A DNA stretch of 64,000 nucleotides from Oscillospiraceae bacterium (GCA_015068705.1 SVJZ01000005.1:1-64000), one strand, 5' to 3'. Positions 1-8,304 are shown, counted from the stretch's first letter. A program made the numbers and translations. Notes: generated from the letters alone by a model not told the origin.

Positions 1-201
1 TTTCTCTCCTATTTCAACAACGCCGTTGCCGCTGCCGCCCTCTACTGCAATTACAGAAGGAGCGTTTCCGTATGTAGGTGAGGCGTTAAAGCCTTCGCTA
101 AACAGTACGGTGCTCTCTGCTGCAAAACCCGTAACGGGTGCGATGCATGTGATGAGCATCAGCGCTGCAACCAGTATGCTTGTCAGTTTCTTCATTACCA
201 T
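1..201 (-). CDS. LamG-type secreted protein, N-terminal fragment cut by window edge
   Basis: Only the first 67 codons are present; the gene runs off the left edge. It opens with a signal peptide (lysines, a hydrophobic stretch, an alanine-rich cleavage region near residue 24). The next residues (TVLFSEGFNA, then a glycine/valine-rich stretch) closely match the start of the protein at 30228-31787, so it is a paralogue expected to carry LamG/concanavalin-like sandwiches. The start at 201 is set by GGAGG nine bases upstream; a second in-frame ATG lies at 195. It follows the SLH gene at 315-2042 with the same spacing and a conserved intergenic stretch seen in the second cassette. The exact role is unknown; binding of glycans or of surface partners is inferred from the fold. 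Confidence 0.7.
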   Translation of the reverse strand, partial: MVMKKLTSILVAALMLITCIAPVTGFAAESTVLFSEGFNASPTYGNAPSVIAVEGGSGNGVVEIGEK

Positions 202-314
202 ACTTTATTACCTCCGTTTGCTAAAATGTGTTAAAAAATCGAGTTTCTTCCTTTATATACTGTATATGCAAAACCATACGAATTGTCGGGGACGCCAGGT
301 CCTACAATCAATGA

Positions 315-2042
315 TTACTTATTCAAGCAGTTTAAGATAAGCACTGCACAGCTCGCACGGTTGATGCTTGCCTTGCCGTCAAAGCGGTTGTTCCCCACTC
401 CGTTTACAATGCCGTTTCCTGCCAAAGTTGCGATGGCGTCTGCCGCGTAGGAAGCAAATTCTCCCTCGTCGGCAAAGCTTGCCTTGGTTGCATCCAGTAC
501 ACCGATACCGGACAAATACCGGTATACGATCACGCACGCATCCTCACGGGTGATTTCGCCGTTGGGATTAAACGTGCCATCGGTACCGCCACTGATGATA
601 CCGCTTGCATATGCCGTGCGGATGTAATTGTAATACCAATCAGAAGTGGTTACATCGGCAAAGGGAATTTCTGCCGCGGTTGCAAGCCCGAATGCTGTGG
701 TAAGCATTTTTACAAACTCGGCACGGGTTACATTACCCTCGGGACGGAAGGTGCCGTCCGGATAGCCCGAGATGACATTTTTTGCAGCCAGTTGGCTGAT
801 GGCATCCTTGCCCCAGAAATCAGCCGGCACATCCGTAAAGGTTTTGGTATCAACCGCTTCTTCTCGTTGCTCGGGACGGGACGGTGCAATCTCAAATGAG
901 CCGATTCCGCCTCCGCCGCCTCCGCCGCCATTACCCGAAGGACGTGCGGTAGACTGGGTTTTCTTGCCGTTTACTTCTCCATCCGCCTTATCAAAATTAC
1001 TTTCAATATCTGCAAATGTATTGTAATCGTAATGCATCATCTGTTTGAATACCTTGGTGCGGTTGTCCACATCGAAATCAATCTCAAGCACATCTGCATA
1101 GGTATCGGTTACCACCGTTTCGATGGTCTGCCATCTGTCTGCCGCCTGCACTACTGCCAGTGCAGAAAGCTCGGGTAACTCGTCCGACAAACTTCTGCCG
1201 TCTGCATTGAAATTTTTGAGCAAAGTATTGAGTTTTGCAGAGGATGCACTGTCCAATGCGGTTACAAAGCGCTCCACGTCTGCATCATATACTGCAGCAT
1301 TTGCACTGACTATTGCCGATGGGTCGGTAGAATTGATTGCCTCATAGAGCACGCGGTATTCATTCACCAGCGAAACTACCTCACCGGTGCTCACAAAATC
1401 CACACCATCCTTGGTGCCCACCAGCTGCTCGGCAACATATTCGCCATATTGTGCAAATTCATCGGGGTCAACACCGAGTAACTCGGTATACGGAACTCTG
1501 TTTTCCGCAGGAGTGCTCTCATTACCCGTCTTGCCGGTTTCAATCATATCATAGAGTGCATCTGCATCTGTTTTTACTGTGTTAAGGTCGGCGACCAACT
1601 GAAAGCCGTCATCAATATTGATGTGGTAAATCTCTGTGGTTATCTCCTTTACATCATCATGCAACGTACCGTAAAGACGAACAGGGACTTCCTCTTTATT
1701 TACCACTGTCATTTCTGTGCCTGACACGATATACTGCTCATTGCTACTCACCAACACATCATACATACCGCTGGGGAGATTTTTATCCATCGGGATACTT
1801 TCGTCGAATTTAGTTACATTGTGCCAATCATACTGCGCGGTTGCCACTGCGTTTCCGGCTGCAATTCCGGCAGAACCTGCACCATCGGGAACAACCGTTA
1901 CCAGAACAGGTGCTTTGGCAGTTCCTTTCAGTGCAATTTTATTTGTTGCTGTGTCATAATCAATGGTGCAATCAAGTGCAAACGCTTGTGTCACCAGCGA
2001 CAATGCAAATAATCCCGCAACCAAACCTACGCGTTTTTTCAT
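315..2042 (-). CDS. Secreted protein with three C-terminal SLH domains
   Basis: A 575-residue surface protein. A signal peptide (residues 1-21, MKKRVGL start) is followed by a beta-type segment, a mainly helical middle (about 100-360), a run of eight glycines near residue 370 and three SLH domains (about 395-575) with FTDV, SGYPDGTFRPE and TRAEFVKML type motifs. SLH domains usually bind pyruvylated secondary cell-wall polymer, so the protein should sit on the outer face of the wall. The ORF could open 13 codons earlier, but GGGAGG seven bases before the ATG at 2042 decides the start. It is a close paralogue of 31902-33674, in the same order (AraC, this gene, LamG protein). The middle region matches no family I recognise. 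Confidence 0.85.
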   Translation of the reverse strand: MKKRVGLVAGLFALSLVTQAFALDCTIDYDTATNKIALKGTAKAPVLVTVVPDGAGSAGIAAGNAVATAQYDWHNVTKFDESIPMDKNLPSGMYDVLVSSNEQYIVSGTEMTVVNKEEVPVRLYGTLHDDVKEITTEIYHINIDDGFQLVADLNTVKTDADALYDMIETGKTGNESTPAENRVPYTELLGVDPDEFAQYGEYVAEQLVGTKDGVDFVSTGEVVSLVNEYRVLYEAINSTDPSAIVSANAAVYDADVERFVTALDSASSAKLNTLLKNFNADGRSLSDELPELSALAVVQAADRWQTIETVVTDTYADVLEIDFDVDNRTKVFKQMMHYDYNTFADIESNFDKADGEVNGKKTQSTARPSGNGGGGGGGGIGSFEIAPSRPEQREEAVDTKTFTDVPADFWGKDAISQLAAKNVISGYPDGTFRPEGNVTRAEFVKMLTTAFGLATAAEIPFADVTTSDWYYNYIRTAYASGIISGGTDGTFNPNGEITREDACVIVYRYLSGIGVLDATKASFADEGEFASYAADAIATLAGNGIVNGVGNNRFDGKASINRASCAVLILNCLNK

Positions 2043-2138
2043 TGTGTTTACCTCCCAAATCATATTGACATGATGACGCACATTACATGGACCTTCACCA
2101 CTGCATTCTCAAAGAAAAGTCCATCTATCATTATGGAT

Positions 2139-2167
2139 ATTGTACAACATTACCAACACCTTTTCAA
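2139..2167 (-). promoter_or_regulatory. Sigma-A promoter of the SLH gene
   Basis: TTGAAA (2162-2167) and TACAAT (2139-2144) are separated by 17 bases, about 100 bases upstream of the start at 2042. The paralogous SLH gene at 31902 has the same two hexamers with the same spacing. Confidence 0.7.
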
Positions 2168-2231
2168 TGTCTGCGCGCAATCATACTAAAAAATGCATAG
2201 TTTATCTTAAAAAAGATTAAATTTTGATAAC

Positions 2232-2266
2232 AAAAAAACGCAAACATCGTGATGTCTGCGTTTTTT
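2232..2266 (-). terminator. Rho-independent terminator after AraC gene
   Basis: An 11-base stem (2238-2248 with 2251-2261) is flanked by T runs on both strands. On the minus strand it closes the AraC gene that ends at 2279, separating it from the SLH promoter. Confidence 0.85.
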
Positions 2267-2278
2267 CGTCATGCTGCT

Positions 2279-3145
2279 TTATTCGCTTTTGGATCTCATT
2301 TTCTTTTGCTTGCTTCGGTACTCGGAGGGGGTATAAGAATAGAACTTTTTAAATTCCTTATTGAAATTCTGTACAGTGCCAAATCCCGCCTCATGGGAAA
2401 TATCAGCAATACTCATATCGGTATTTACAATCAGATTTGCCGCAAAATTCATCCGCAAGTTTGTGATATAGCCTTTAAAGGTTACTCCCATTGCCTGATG
2501 AAAGGTTTTGCTCAGGTGTTGTGGTGAATAATGCACATATTCTGCCACCGTTTTTAAATCCAATGTTTTTTTGAAATTCTGATGCAGATATACCAATACA
2601 CGTTGAATGTTTTCACTTCCCTTTTCATCCAGCTTGCCCAGCTCGCTGGTTCGCTTGAGATGATCGATCATATTGATGAGGATGCATTCGAGCAGTTTTT
2701 GAGTAGAGGGCACATAATATGTAGTACCATGGTGAAACTCCGCCTGGCGGGCAATGAGCGAAAATGCCGCATCCATCAGTTCTTTTTCCACACCGTCAAA
2801 ATACAGGGGGGTGTTGTTGGAAACACCGATGAGGGTGTTTAGAATAAAGGGGTCAACATCAGTCTCTTGATAATTGATCTTGATAAAACGGATGGGCTCC
2901 TCGGTGATAAGCTCATGAAAATCGCTGGGCATAAGTGAATGCAATGCGCCGGGATAAATGGGATATTCCACACCGTTGAAAATCTGCTTTCCCTTTCCTG
3001 ATACAACATATTCAATCTCATAGTGGTCGTGCCAGTGCAACATAACCCCGTCATCCACCGGCTCTTTGCACACATAAATTCCGGTTTGCCACTGCTTATA
3101 CTCTGCCATGGTAAAGCGGTATATTTTGGACAAATCACTGCTCAT
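2279..3145 (-). CDS. AraC-family transcriptional regulator (cupin + HTH)
   Basis: A 288-residue cytoplasmic regulator. The N-terminal half is a cupin sensor (HWHDHYEIEYV near residues 40-50, typical of sugar-sensing AraC proteins). The last 100 residues are two helix-turn-helix motifs (YSPQHLSKTFHQAMG, then a second ending in FKKFYSYTPSEYR). Three in-frame ATGs compete; GGAGG seven bases upstream favours 3145. It lies directly upstream of the SLH/LamG cassette but has its own promoter and terminator, so it probably controls that cassette from its own transcript. The close relative at 33967-34872 sits in the same position in the second cassette. The effector is unknown. Confidence 0.88.
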   Translation of the reverse strand: MSSDLSKIYRFTMAEYKQWQTGIYVCKEPVDDGVMLHWHDHYEIEYVVSGKGKQIFNGVEYPIYPGALHSLMPSDFHELITEEPIRFIKINYQETDVDPFILNTLIGVSNNTPLYFDGVEKELMDAAFSLIARQAEFHHGTTYYVPSTQKLLECILINMIDHLKRTSELGKLDEKGSENIQRVLVYLHQNFKKTLDLKTVAEYVHYSPQHLSKTFHQAMGVTFKGYITNLRMNFAANLIVNTDMSIADISHEAGFGTVQNFNKEFKKFYSYTPSEYRSKQKKMRSKSE

Positions 3146-3186
3146 TGCCATACCTCCTTTTCTAACCAAGTGCATTTTTCACCTTC

Positions 3187-3215
3187 AGTATAACACGCTT
3201 TTTCTGTTTGTGCAA
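3187..3215 (-). promoter_or_regulatory. Sigma-A promoter of AraC gene
   Basis: TTGCAC (3210-3215), a 17-base spacer and TATACT (3187-3192), about 42 bases before the start at 3145. Confidence 0.7.
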
Positions 3216-3263
3216 GCCCAAACAAATTCCTTTTTTCGACCCCATCATCTTTGACTGTCAAAA

Positions 3264-3293
3264 AAGAGGTGTGTCTTTTAGTCACACCTCTTT
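3264..3293 (-). terminator. Terminator of the acyl-CoA ligase fusion gene
   Basis: A stem AAGAGGTGTG/CACACCTCTT is followed on the minus strand by a T run, immediately past the stop codon at 3297-3299. Confidence 0.9.
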
Positions 3294-3296
3294 TTA

Positions 3297-5603
3297 TCAT
3301 TCATTTTTGGCTTTTTCCAAATCTTTATTTCGGATTTCCACACGTCTTACCTTACCACTGATGGTCTTGGGAAGTTCATCCACAAATTCTACAATTCTGG
3401 GGTACTTATAAGGTGCCGTATGGGTTTTTACATATTCCTGAATCTCTTTTTTGCGTTCATCGGTTCCATCGGTTCCCTTGGTGAGTACGATGGTCGCCTT
3501 TACAATCTGCCCTCTTACCTCATCGGGAACGGCGGTGATTGCACACTCCAAAACATACGGCAACTCCATGATAACACTCTCGATCTCAAAAGGCCCGATG
3601 CGATAGCCGGACGATTTGATTACATCGTCGATACGCCCCACATACCATAGGTAACCATCCTCGTCCATGGTTGCCTGATCACCGGTGTGATAGAATCCAT
3701 CATACCACACATCCTTAGTTTTTTCTTCGTCCAGATAATAACCAATAAACAATCCGCAAGGCGCGCCATCCTTGGTACGGATGCAGATTTCACCCGTATC
3801 GCCGGTTTTGCACTCGTTGCCGTCCGGGTCTAGGATAACCACATCATAGAGCGGACTGGGTCTTCCCATGGATCCGATTTTTGGTGTGGAGCCAACAAAG
3901 TTAGCGATGGAAAGCGTGGTTTCGGTCTGACCGAAGCCTTCCATGATTTTTAAGCCCGTCGCCTTGAGGAACTGATTGTAAACCTCGGGGTTGAGTGCCT
4001 CGCCGGCAGTGGTTGCATATTCAATGGAGGAAAGGTCATACTTGGACAAATCCTCTTTGATGAAGAAGCGATACATGGTGGGTGGTGCACAGAAGGTGGT
4101 AATATTGTACTTTTTGAAAAGCGGCAGAATATCGTCGGGATGGAACCGATCAAAGTCGTAGGTAAATACTCCTGCCTCACATAGCCACTGACCGTAAAGT
4201 TTACCCCAGAGCGCCTTACCCCAACCAGTATCCGAAATGGTGAAGTGCAATCCATCGGGGTTTACATTATGCCAATGTTTTGCCGTGGGATAATGGCCCA
4301 ACGCATATTTGTAGGAATGGGTGGCAATACGGGGATAGCCGGTAGTGCCCGAGGTAAATAGCATAAGCATGGGGTCATCGCCGCAGGGAGAATCCTCGGT
4401 GCGGTTAAAATGAGTGCTGAATCGCTCCATCTCCACATTAAAATCGTGCCAACCGTCCTTGTTTCCTCCAACCATAATTTTGAGCATTTCTGGAAATTCT
4501 TGTGCCGCTTTTTCCGCCTCTGTTGAAACCTCGCCGTCGGCGGTACAAACGATTGCCTTTACACCTGCAGCTTTATATCTGTATGTAAAGTCATGCTCTA
4601 CCAACTGATTGGTTGCAGGAATAGCAACTGCGCCAATTTTATGTAGTGCCAACATGCAGAACCAGAATTGGTAGTGGCGTTTGAGCACCAGCATAACCGT
4701 GTCACCACGCTTAATTCCAAGCGATTCAAAATAGTTTGCAGTTTTTGCCGAATATTTTTTCATATCGCTGAACGTAAACTTTTTCTCAGATTTATCGTTG
4801 CTCACCCACATCATGGCAAGCTTATCCGGGTTCTTTTGGGCAATGGCATCCACACAGTCGAATGCAAAATTGAATTTGTCTTCATTTTTAAATGTGATGC
4901 CATTGAATACGCCATTTTCATCATAAGAGGATTCGACGAATTTATCGGCAACGGTTTTTACTGCGTTCTTCTTTGCAGCAGCAGCTTTTGCAGCGATAAA
5001 CGGAGCTTCTGGATACTCCTCACTGAAGTGACCATCCTGGGGATTCAATACAACCGCATGAAACTCGCAACCACCCTCGCTGACTGCAATCATACCATGT
5101 GGAATGATGCTGTTATAGAAAATGGAGTCGCCTTCATTTAAGATATCAACATGGTTTCCCACCTGCACCTTGAGAGAACCTTTTACGATCACGTCAAACT
5201 CCTGTCCGTTATGGGAGTTGAGCTTAATGGGAGCGTTCTGTTCCTCTGCAAGATAAGGAAATTTTACCAAAAATGGCTCAGCGAGTTTTTCTTTGAATTT
5301 GGGTGCAAGATTGTTGTAAACCACGCCCTGCTTCTTGATAATTTTAAGTCCCTCACCCTTCCTGGTGATGGCAAATGAGGTAAGAGTACTGCTGGTGCCC
5401 TCCAGGATGTCAACCACCTCAACATTACATGCCTTTGCACACTTGTAGATAAATGTGAAACTAAAATCCGTTTCTCCCTCTTCAAGTAGCTTGTAATCCT
5501 CTACCGTTACACCGGTGAGTTTCGCAAGCTCTTCGGGGGAATATCCTTTTGCCTCGCGCAGGTCTTTGATTCTGCCTGCGACCTCCTTAAGATTGTAATC
5601 CAT
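3297..5603 (-). CDS. XRE-cupin-acyl-CoA synthetase (AMP-forming) fusion
   Basis: A 768-residue three-part protein. Residues 1-65 form an XRE-type helix-turn-helix (VAGRIKDLREAKGYSPEELA). Residues about 75-200 form a cupin of the kind usually fused to XRE repressors. An alanine/lysine-rich linker follows, then a full adenylate-forming ligase (about 225-768) with SGTTG near 416-420, GFGQTET, YHTGDQ, the hinge GRIDDVIKSSGYRIGP and the C-terminal lysine in TISGKVRR near 749. All ATP-binding and catalytic signatures are present, so ligase activity is expected: acid + ATP + CoA to acyl-CoA. The ligase resembles the medium-chain/acetyl-CoA synthetase group; the substrate cannot be read. It is alone on its transcript behind a T-box leader, with a terminator directly after it. 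The HTH/cupin part may sense ligand or pathway intermediates, or act only structurally. Confidence 0.9.
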   Translation of the reverse strand: MDYNLKEVAGRIKDLREAKGYSPEELAKLTGVTVEDYKLLEEGETDFSFTFIYKCAKACNVEVVDILEGTSSTLTSFAITRKGEGLKIIKKQGVVYNNLAPKFKEKLAEPFLVKFPYLAEEQNAPIKLNSHNGQEFDVIVKGSLKVQVGNHVDILNEGDSIFYNSIIPHGMIAVSEGGCEFHAVVLNPQDGHFSEEYPEAPFIAAKAAAAKKNAVKTVADKFVESSYDENGVFNGITFKNEDKFNFAFDCVDAIAQKNPDKLAMMWVSNDKSEKKFTFSDMKKYSAKTANYFESLGIKRGDTVMLVLKRHYQFWFCMLALHKIGAVAIPATNQLVEHDFTYRYKAAGVKAIVCTADGEVSTEAEKAAQEFPEMLKIMVGGNKDGWHDFNVEMERFSTHFNRTEDSPCGDDPMLMLFTSGTTGYPRIATHSYKYALGHYPTAKHWHNVNPDGLHFTISDTGWGKALWGKLYGQWLCEAGVFTYDFDRFHPDDILPLFKKYNITTFCAPPTMYRFFIKEDLSKYDLSSIEYATTAGEALNPEVYNQFLKATGLKIMEGFGQTETTLSIANFVGSTPKIGSMGRPSPLYDVVILDPDGNECKTGDTGEICIRTKDGAPCGLFIGYYLDEEKTKDVWYDGFYHTGDQATMDEDGYLWYVGRIDDVIKSSGYRIGPFEIESVIMELPYVLECAITAVPDEVRGQIVKATIVLTKGTDGTDERKKEIQEYVKTHTAPYKYPRIVEFVDELPKTISGKVRRVEIRNKDLEKAKNE

Positions 5604-5663
5604 TTTTTCTGCTCCTTTCTCTCTTCGTCTTTTTTGAAGCTAATTCGATGGATTTGAATAAAA

Positions 5664-5942
5664 CAAAAAACCCGTCTCAAAATACACTTTTGAGACGAGT
5701 TATTCAACCCGCGGTACCACTCAAATTGCGAAATTTCTTTCGCCACTTACCGGGCTCCAACAAGCCCTTTGCTTTCACGCAGCATTACGGAAGGAGTCTA
5801 CTTGCACATAGCTTTCGGTCCTCCAACTCGGAAGTGATGGGTCATTGGAAGGCTTTACCATTGGCTCGCAGCAACCGCCAACTCTCTCCAGGCTCTACCC
5901 CCCGACCGTCTTCGTCATAGTCGTTTGTTATATTCAAATTTG
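5664..5942 (-). promoter_or_regulatory. T-box leader riboswitch with terminator (candidate Ile specifier)
   Basis: Read on the minus strand, the leader has the T-box core AGTGGTACCGCGG (5709-5721), an upstream stem I with a distal GGTTGCTGCGAGCC loop, and a strong terminator (stem 5671-5700, T run 5665-5670). This is the standard architecture for tRNA-sensing transcription antitermination. Aligned by the ACTTCCGAG segment that usually follows the specifier, the specifier triplet would be AUC (5836-5838), meaning isoleucine; this assignment is tentative. The next gene is not a tRNA synthetase but the acyl-CoA ligase fusion, which starts 61 bases beyond the terminator T run. Confidence 0.9.
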
Positions 5943-5948
5943 ATTTGT

Positions 5949-5977
5949 ATTATACTCCTATCTAATTCATTTGTCAA
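5949..5977 (-). promoter_or_regulatory. Consensus sigma-A promoter of the T-box transcript
   Basis: Perfect TTGACA (5972-5977), 17-base spacer, perfect TATAAT (5949-5954). The transcript should start near 5942, giving a leader of about 340 bases. Confidence 0.9.
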
Positions 5978-6075
5978 TAGTTTTTTTCATTTTTCTTTTT
6001 ATAACCAAAAAAGCAGGATGCCCCCACGATGCAAACCGCCGCAAAGAGCAGGTTAAAATCCGGCTCCAATCCGGT
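5974..6075 (-). pseudogene. Remnant of a cell-wall-anchored protein tail
   Basis: The 180 bases between xylB and the T-box promoter look empty except for a 33-codon open tail. It starts just after an in-frame stop with T-G, continues through a hydrophobic stretch (LLFAAVCIVGASCFFG) and ends YKKKNEKNY. This has the shape of an LPXTG-type sorting signal: threonine-glycine, membrane segment, positive tail. No start codon, ribosome site or upstream coding sequence is left. Its stop codon lies inside the -35 box of the T-box promoter. Chance cannot be excluded. Confidence 0.3.
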
Positions 6076-6154
6076 TCAACCATTCTCGCAAATGTGCAAA
6101 GAATATCAGCCTCATCGGTAATTTGGGAGGTATAAAAAGCTTGATTTGTTTTTC

Positions 6155-7633
6155 CTATATCAGTTCTTTGTACAACTGCTTTATCGCAGGATATATTTTT
6201 CTGTATTTCTGATAGCTTTCCTCATATCTTGCTACCGTTTCAGCGTGAGGTCGAATGGTTTCCTTCTTTAGAACCAGCGTTTTAGCGCACGTCAAAACCG
6301 AATCATATTCTCCACAGGCAACCATTGCAAGCATCGCTGCACCAAGACCGGGCCCTTCTTCCACTGCAGGAATTTCAAGCTCGATATTTAAAATATTTGC
6401 TATTATCTTTTGCCACAATTTTGATTTTGCACCGCCACCGCAAATTGTACTGACCTTTACATCAACGCCAAGGCTCTTTGCAATTTCAAGGTTATCGCGG
6501 AAAGCAAATGCCACCCCTTCCAGAACTGCCAGAATCATATCCTGGCGGGTTGTATCAGGGCGCATCCCGACAAACAACCCTCTTGCATCCGTATCGTTGA
6601 TGGGGCTTCTTTCGCCCATCAAATACGGTAAAAAGTATACATGGTTTTTTCCAAGGTTTTGCTCTCTGATGCCCGCCTGTTCCCCACTATAATCATCCGT
6701 CTTAAGAATTTCTTCATAAAACCACTTATTGCAAGATGCAGCAGAAAGAATGCACCCCATCAGATGATATCCACCATCCGAATGGCAGAAGGAATGCAGT
6801 GCATTAAATTTATCTACCCCGAACTTTTCTGATGAAATAAAAATGGTGCCCGATGTACCAAGGGATATGTTACATTTCCCCTCGCCAACTGTTGCAGTAC
6901 CAATTGCCGCACCTGCGTTATCACCTGCGCCGGCTGCAACCCTGACACCATCTGCAAAACCAAGAAGTTTTGCGTTTTCGGGTAACACCTCGCCCGTATA
7001 ATCAAAACTTTCATATAGCTTGGGAAGTTGTTCTTCCCTTACATCACAAATCTTAAGCATTTCTTTTGACCAGCATTTATTCTTTACATCAAGTAAAAGT
7101 GTGCCCGATGCATCGGAATAGTCTATGGAGTGCACACCGGTAAGGCGGTATGCAATATAGTCTTTGGGAAGCATAATTTTTGAAATTTTATTAAAGTTTT
7201 CTTTCTCATTATTTTTAAGCCATAGAATTTTAGGAGCAGTAAAGCCCGCGAAAGCAATATTTGCCGTATAATCAGACAATTTTTGTTTTCCCACTATGGT
7301 ATTCAAATATTCTGTTTCTCTATCGGTTCTGCCATCGTTCCAAAGTATTGCCGGGCGGATAACCTCGTCATTTTGGTCAAGAATAACCAGAGCATGCATT
7401 TGTCCCGCCACCGACAGACCCTTAACGGATTTCGCGTCAAATCCTGAAAGCAATTCTCCCACACCGCTGACAAACGCGTTCCACCAATCCTCAGGATTCT
7501 GTTCACTCCAACCAGGGTTTGGATAATATACTTGGTAATTTTTTGTAACTGAATTTAAAATTTTGCCTTTGGCATCAACGAGTAGCAGCTTTAAACCTGA
7601 CGTTCCAAGGTCAGCACCTATGTAATAGTTCAT
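6155..7633 (-). CDS. xylB: Xylulokinase (FGGY family)
   Basis: A 492-residue cytoplasmic kinase that phosphorylates D-xylulose to xylulose 5-phosphate with ATP. It has the FGGY two-domain form: an N-terminal phosphate-binding motif (GADLGTSGLKLLLVD), the sugar-binding GQMHALV region, the ATP-binding GAGDNAGAAIG and LGTSGTI segments, and a C-terminal CGGGAKSKLWQ motif. Length fits the family. The start at 7633 has GAGGA eight bases upstream. It is monocistronic here; no xylose isomerase or xylose transporter is next to it. Xylulokinase is the best fit among FGGY kinases because of the GADLGTSG and MHAL signatures, but a related ketose kinase cannot be excluded. Confidence 0.88.
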   Translation of the reverse strand: MNYYIGADLGTSGLKLLLVDAKGKILNSVTKNYQVYYPNPGWSEQNPEDWWNAFVSGVGELLSGFDAKSVKGLSVAGQMHALVILDQNDEVIRPAILWNDGRTDRETEYLNTIVGKQKLSDYTANIAFAGFTAPKILWLKNNEKENFNKISKIMLPKDYIAYRLTGVHSIDYSDASGTLLLDVKNKCWSKEMLKICDVREEQLPKLYESFDYTGEVLPENAKLLGFADGVRVAAGAGDNAGAAIGTATVGEGKCNISLGTSGTIFISSEKFGVDKFNALHSFCHSDGGYHLMGCILSAASCNKWFYEEILKTDDYSGEQAGIREQNLGKNHVYFLPYLMGERSPINDTDARGLFVGMRPDTTRQDMILAVLEGVAFAFRDNLEIAKSLGVDVKVSTICGGGAKSKLWQKIIANILNIELEIPAVEEGPGLGAAMLAMVACGEYDSVLTCAKTLVLKKETIRPHAETVARYEESYQKYRKIYPAIKQLYKELI

Positions 7634-7677
7634 CCGTTTTCCTCCTCTTAAGCAGACATATTAATTATATTTTAATT

Positions 7678-7683
7678 ATTATA
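7678..7683 (-). promoter_or_regulatory. Extended -10 promoter of xylB
   Basis: TATAAT preceded by TGG gives an extended -10. A TTGACA lies only 12 bases upstream, too close to act as its -35, so recognition is probably through the extended -10. Confidence 0.5.
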
Positions 7684-7763
7684 CCACACTTTTTCTGTCA
7701 ATTCCAGTAAAAACACATAATAATCAAAAAATAGTCTTTTAGGTGGATTACGAAGATTCTTTG

Positions 7764-7789
7764 TGCGAAGGCAGGATTTGAACCTTACG
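7764..7789 (-). repeat. Copy of the tRNA-fMet 3' end (tRNA fragment)
   Basis: The minus strand reads CGTAAGGTTCAAATCCTGCC then TTCGCA. This matches the T-arm and acceptor end of the tRNA-fMet (7987-8011) except for one inserted A and one C/T change. No matching 5' half exists, so it is a fragment. It bounds a GC-rich stretch. Confidence 0.7.
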
Positions 7790-7925
7790 CCCTTTTGCGG
7801 TTCCCGGCTCTGCCTACGGCGTTTATACGCCTTGCCCTCGCCGACCGCGGCAACTCGCTCGCCTCTCTCCCTCTGCCACCGGCAGCGTTCGGCTCACTCC
7901 CCTTCGGGAACCCTCGGTCGTATCT
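7790..7925. other. GC-rich non-coding island between tRNA 3'-end copies
   Basis: About 135 bases of clearly higher GC than the surroundings, with short inverted pieces (for example GGCGT..ACGCC, and GGGTTCCC near GGGAACC). No gene, tRNA cloverleaf or transposase is visible. It lies downstream of the tRNA terminator, between the tRNA-fMet and the tRNA fragment at 7764-7789. It may be a small non-autonomous repeat or the relic of a tRNA-targeting element. Confidence 0.4.
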
Positions 7926-7944
7926 TCAATTTTTCCATACAACG

Positions 7945-7978
7945 AAAAATCTCCGTCCACCATCAGGTGAACGGAGAT
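7945..7978 (-). terminator. Terminator of the tRNA operon
   Basis: Stem TCTCCGT..CACC/GGTG..ACGGAGA (7950-7978) followed by ATTTTT on the minus strand, just past the CCA end of tRNA-fMet. Confidence 0.85.
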
Positions 7979-7982
7979 CCTT

Positions 7983-8059
<77 letters not shown>

Positions 8060-8098
8060 ATACAGATATTTACTTTTGCCGGTCGGCAACCAAACAAA

Positions 8099-8187
8099 TG
8101 GTGCCGGAGACCGGGATCGAACCGGTACGAAGGGTTAGCTTCGCAGGATTTTAAGTCCTGTGCGTCTGCCAGTTCCGCCACTCCGGC
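8099..8187 (-). tRNA. tRNA-Leu (TAA)
   Basis: An 89-base class II tRNA with anticodon TAA, a long variable arm and encoded CCA. The acceptor GCCGGAG pairs fully with CTCCGGC. First gene of the two-tRNA operon. Confidence 0.95.
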
Positions 8188-8206
8188 CCGCTTGCTTTAC
8201 CTATAC

Positions 8207-8235
8207 ATTATAGCACCGATTTTTTCCTTTGTCAA
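8207..8235 (-). promoter_or_regulatory. Consensus promoter of the tRNA operon
   Basis: Perfect TTGACA (8230-8235), 17-base spacer, perfect TATAAT (8207-8212), 20 bases before the tRNA-Leu 5' end. Consensus strength is expected for a stable-RNA promoter. Confidence 0.9.
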
Positions 8236-8279
8236 GAGAAATTCGGTAATAGATTGTGCTTTTTTTAAAATATTATACC

Positions 8280-8304
8280 AAAAGGGGCAAAAATTGTATG
8301 CCCC
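8280..8304 (-). terminator. Terminator of the yab/divIC operon
   Basis: Stem AGGGGCA/TGCCCCT overlapping the yabR stop codon and followed by TTTT on the minus strand. Confidence 0.7.

Noticed and set aside
900-940. GC-rich triplet repeat (glycine run) as a possible recoding or unstable repeat
   Set aside because: Similar glycine linkers occur in several SLH proteins of the window at the same place; it is a flexible linker.
4668-5141. Long plus-strand open frame opposite the acyl-CoA ligase gene
   Set aside because: It has no ribosome site and no protein family look; the minus-strand frame has full motif support. Many other such frames were treated likewise.
7667-7710. TTGACA and TATAAT before xylB as a normal two-box promoter
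   Set aside because: The spacer is only 12 bases, which sigma-A cannot bridge; only the extended -10 is kept.
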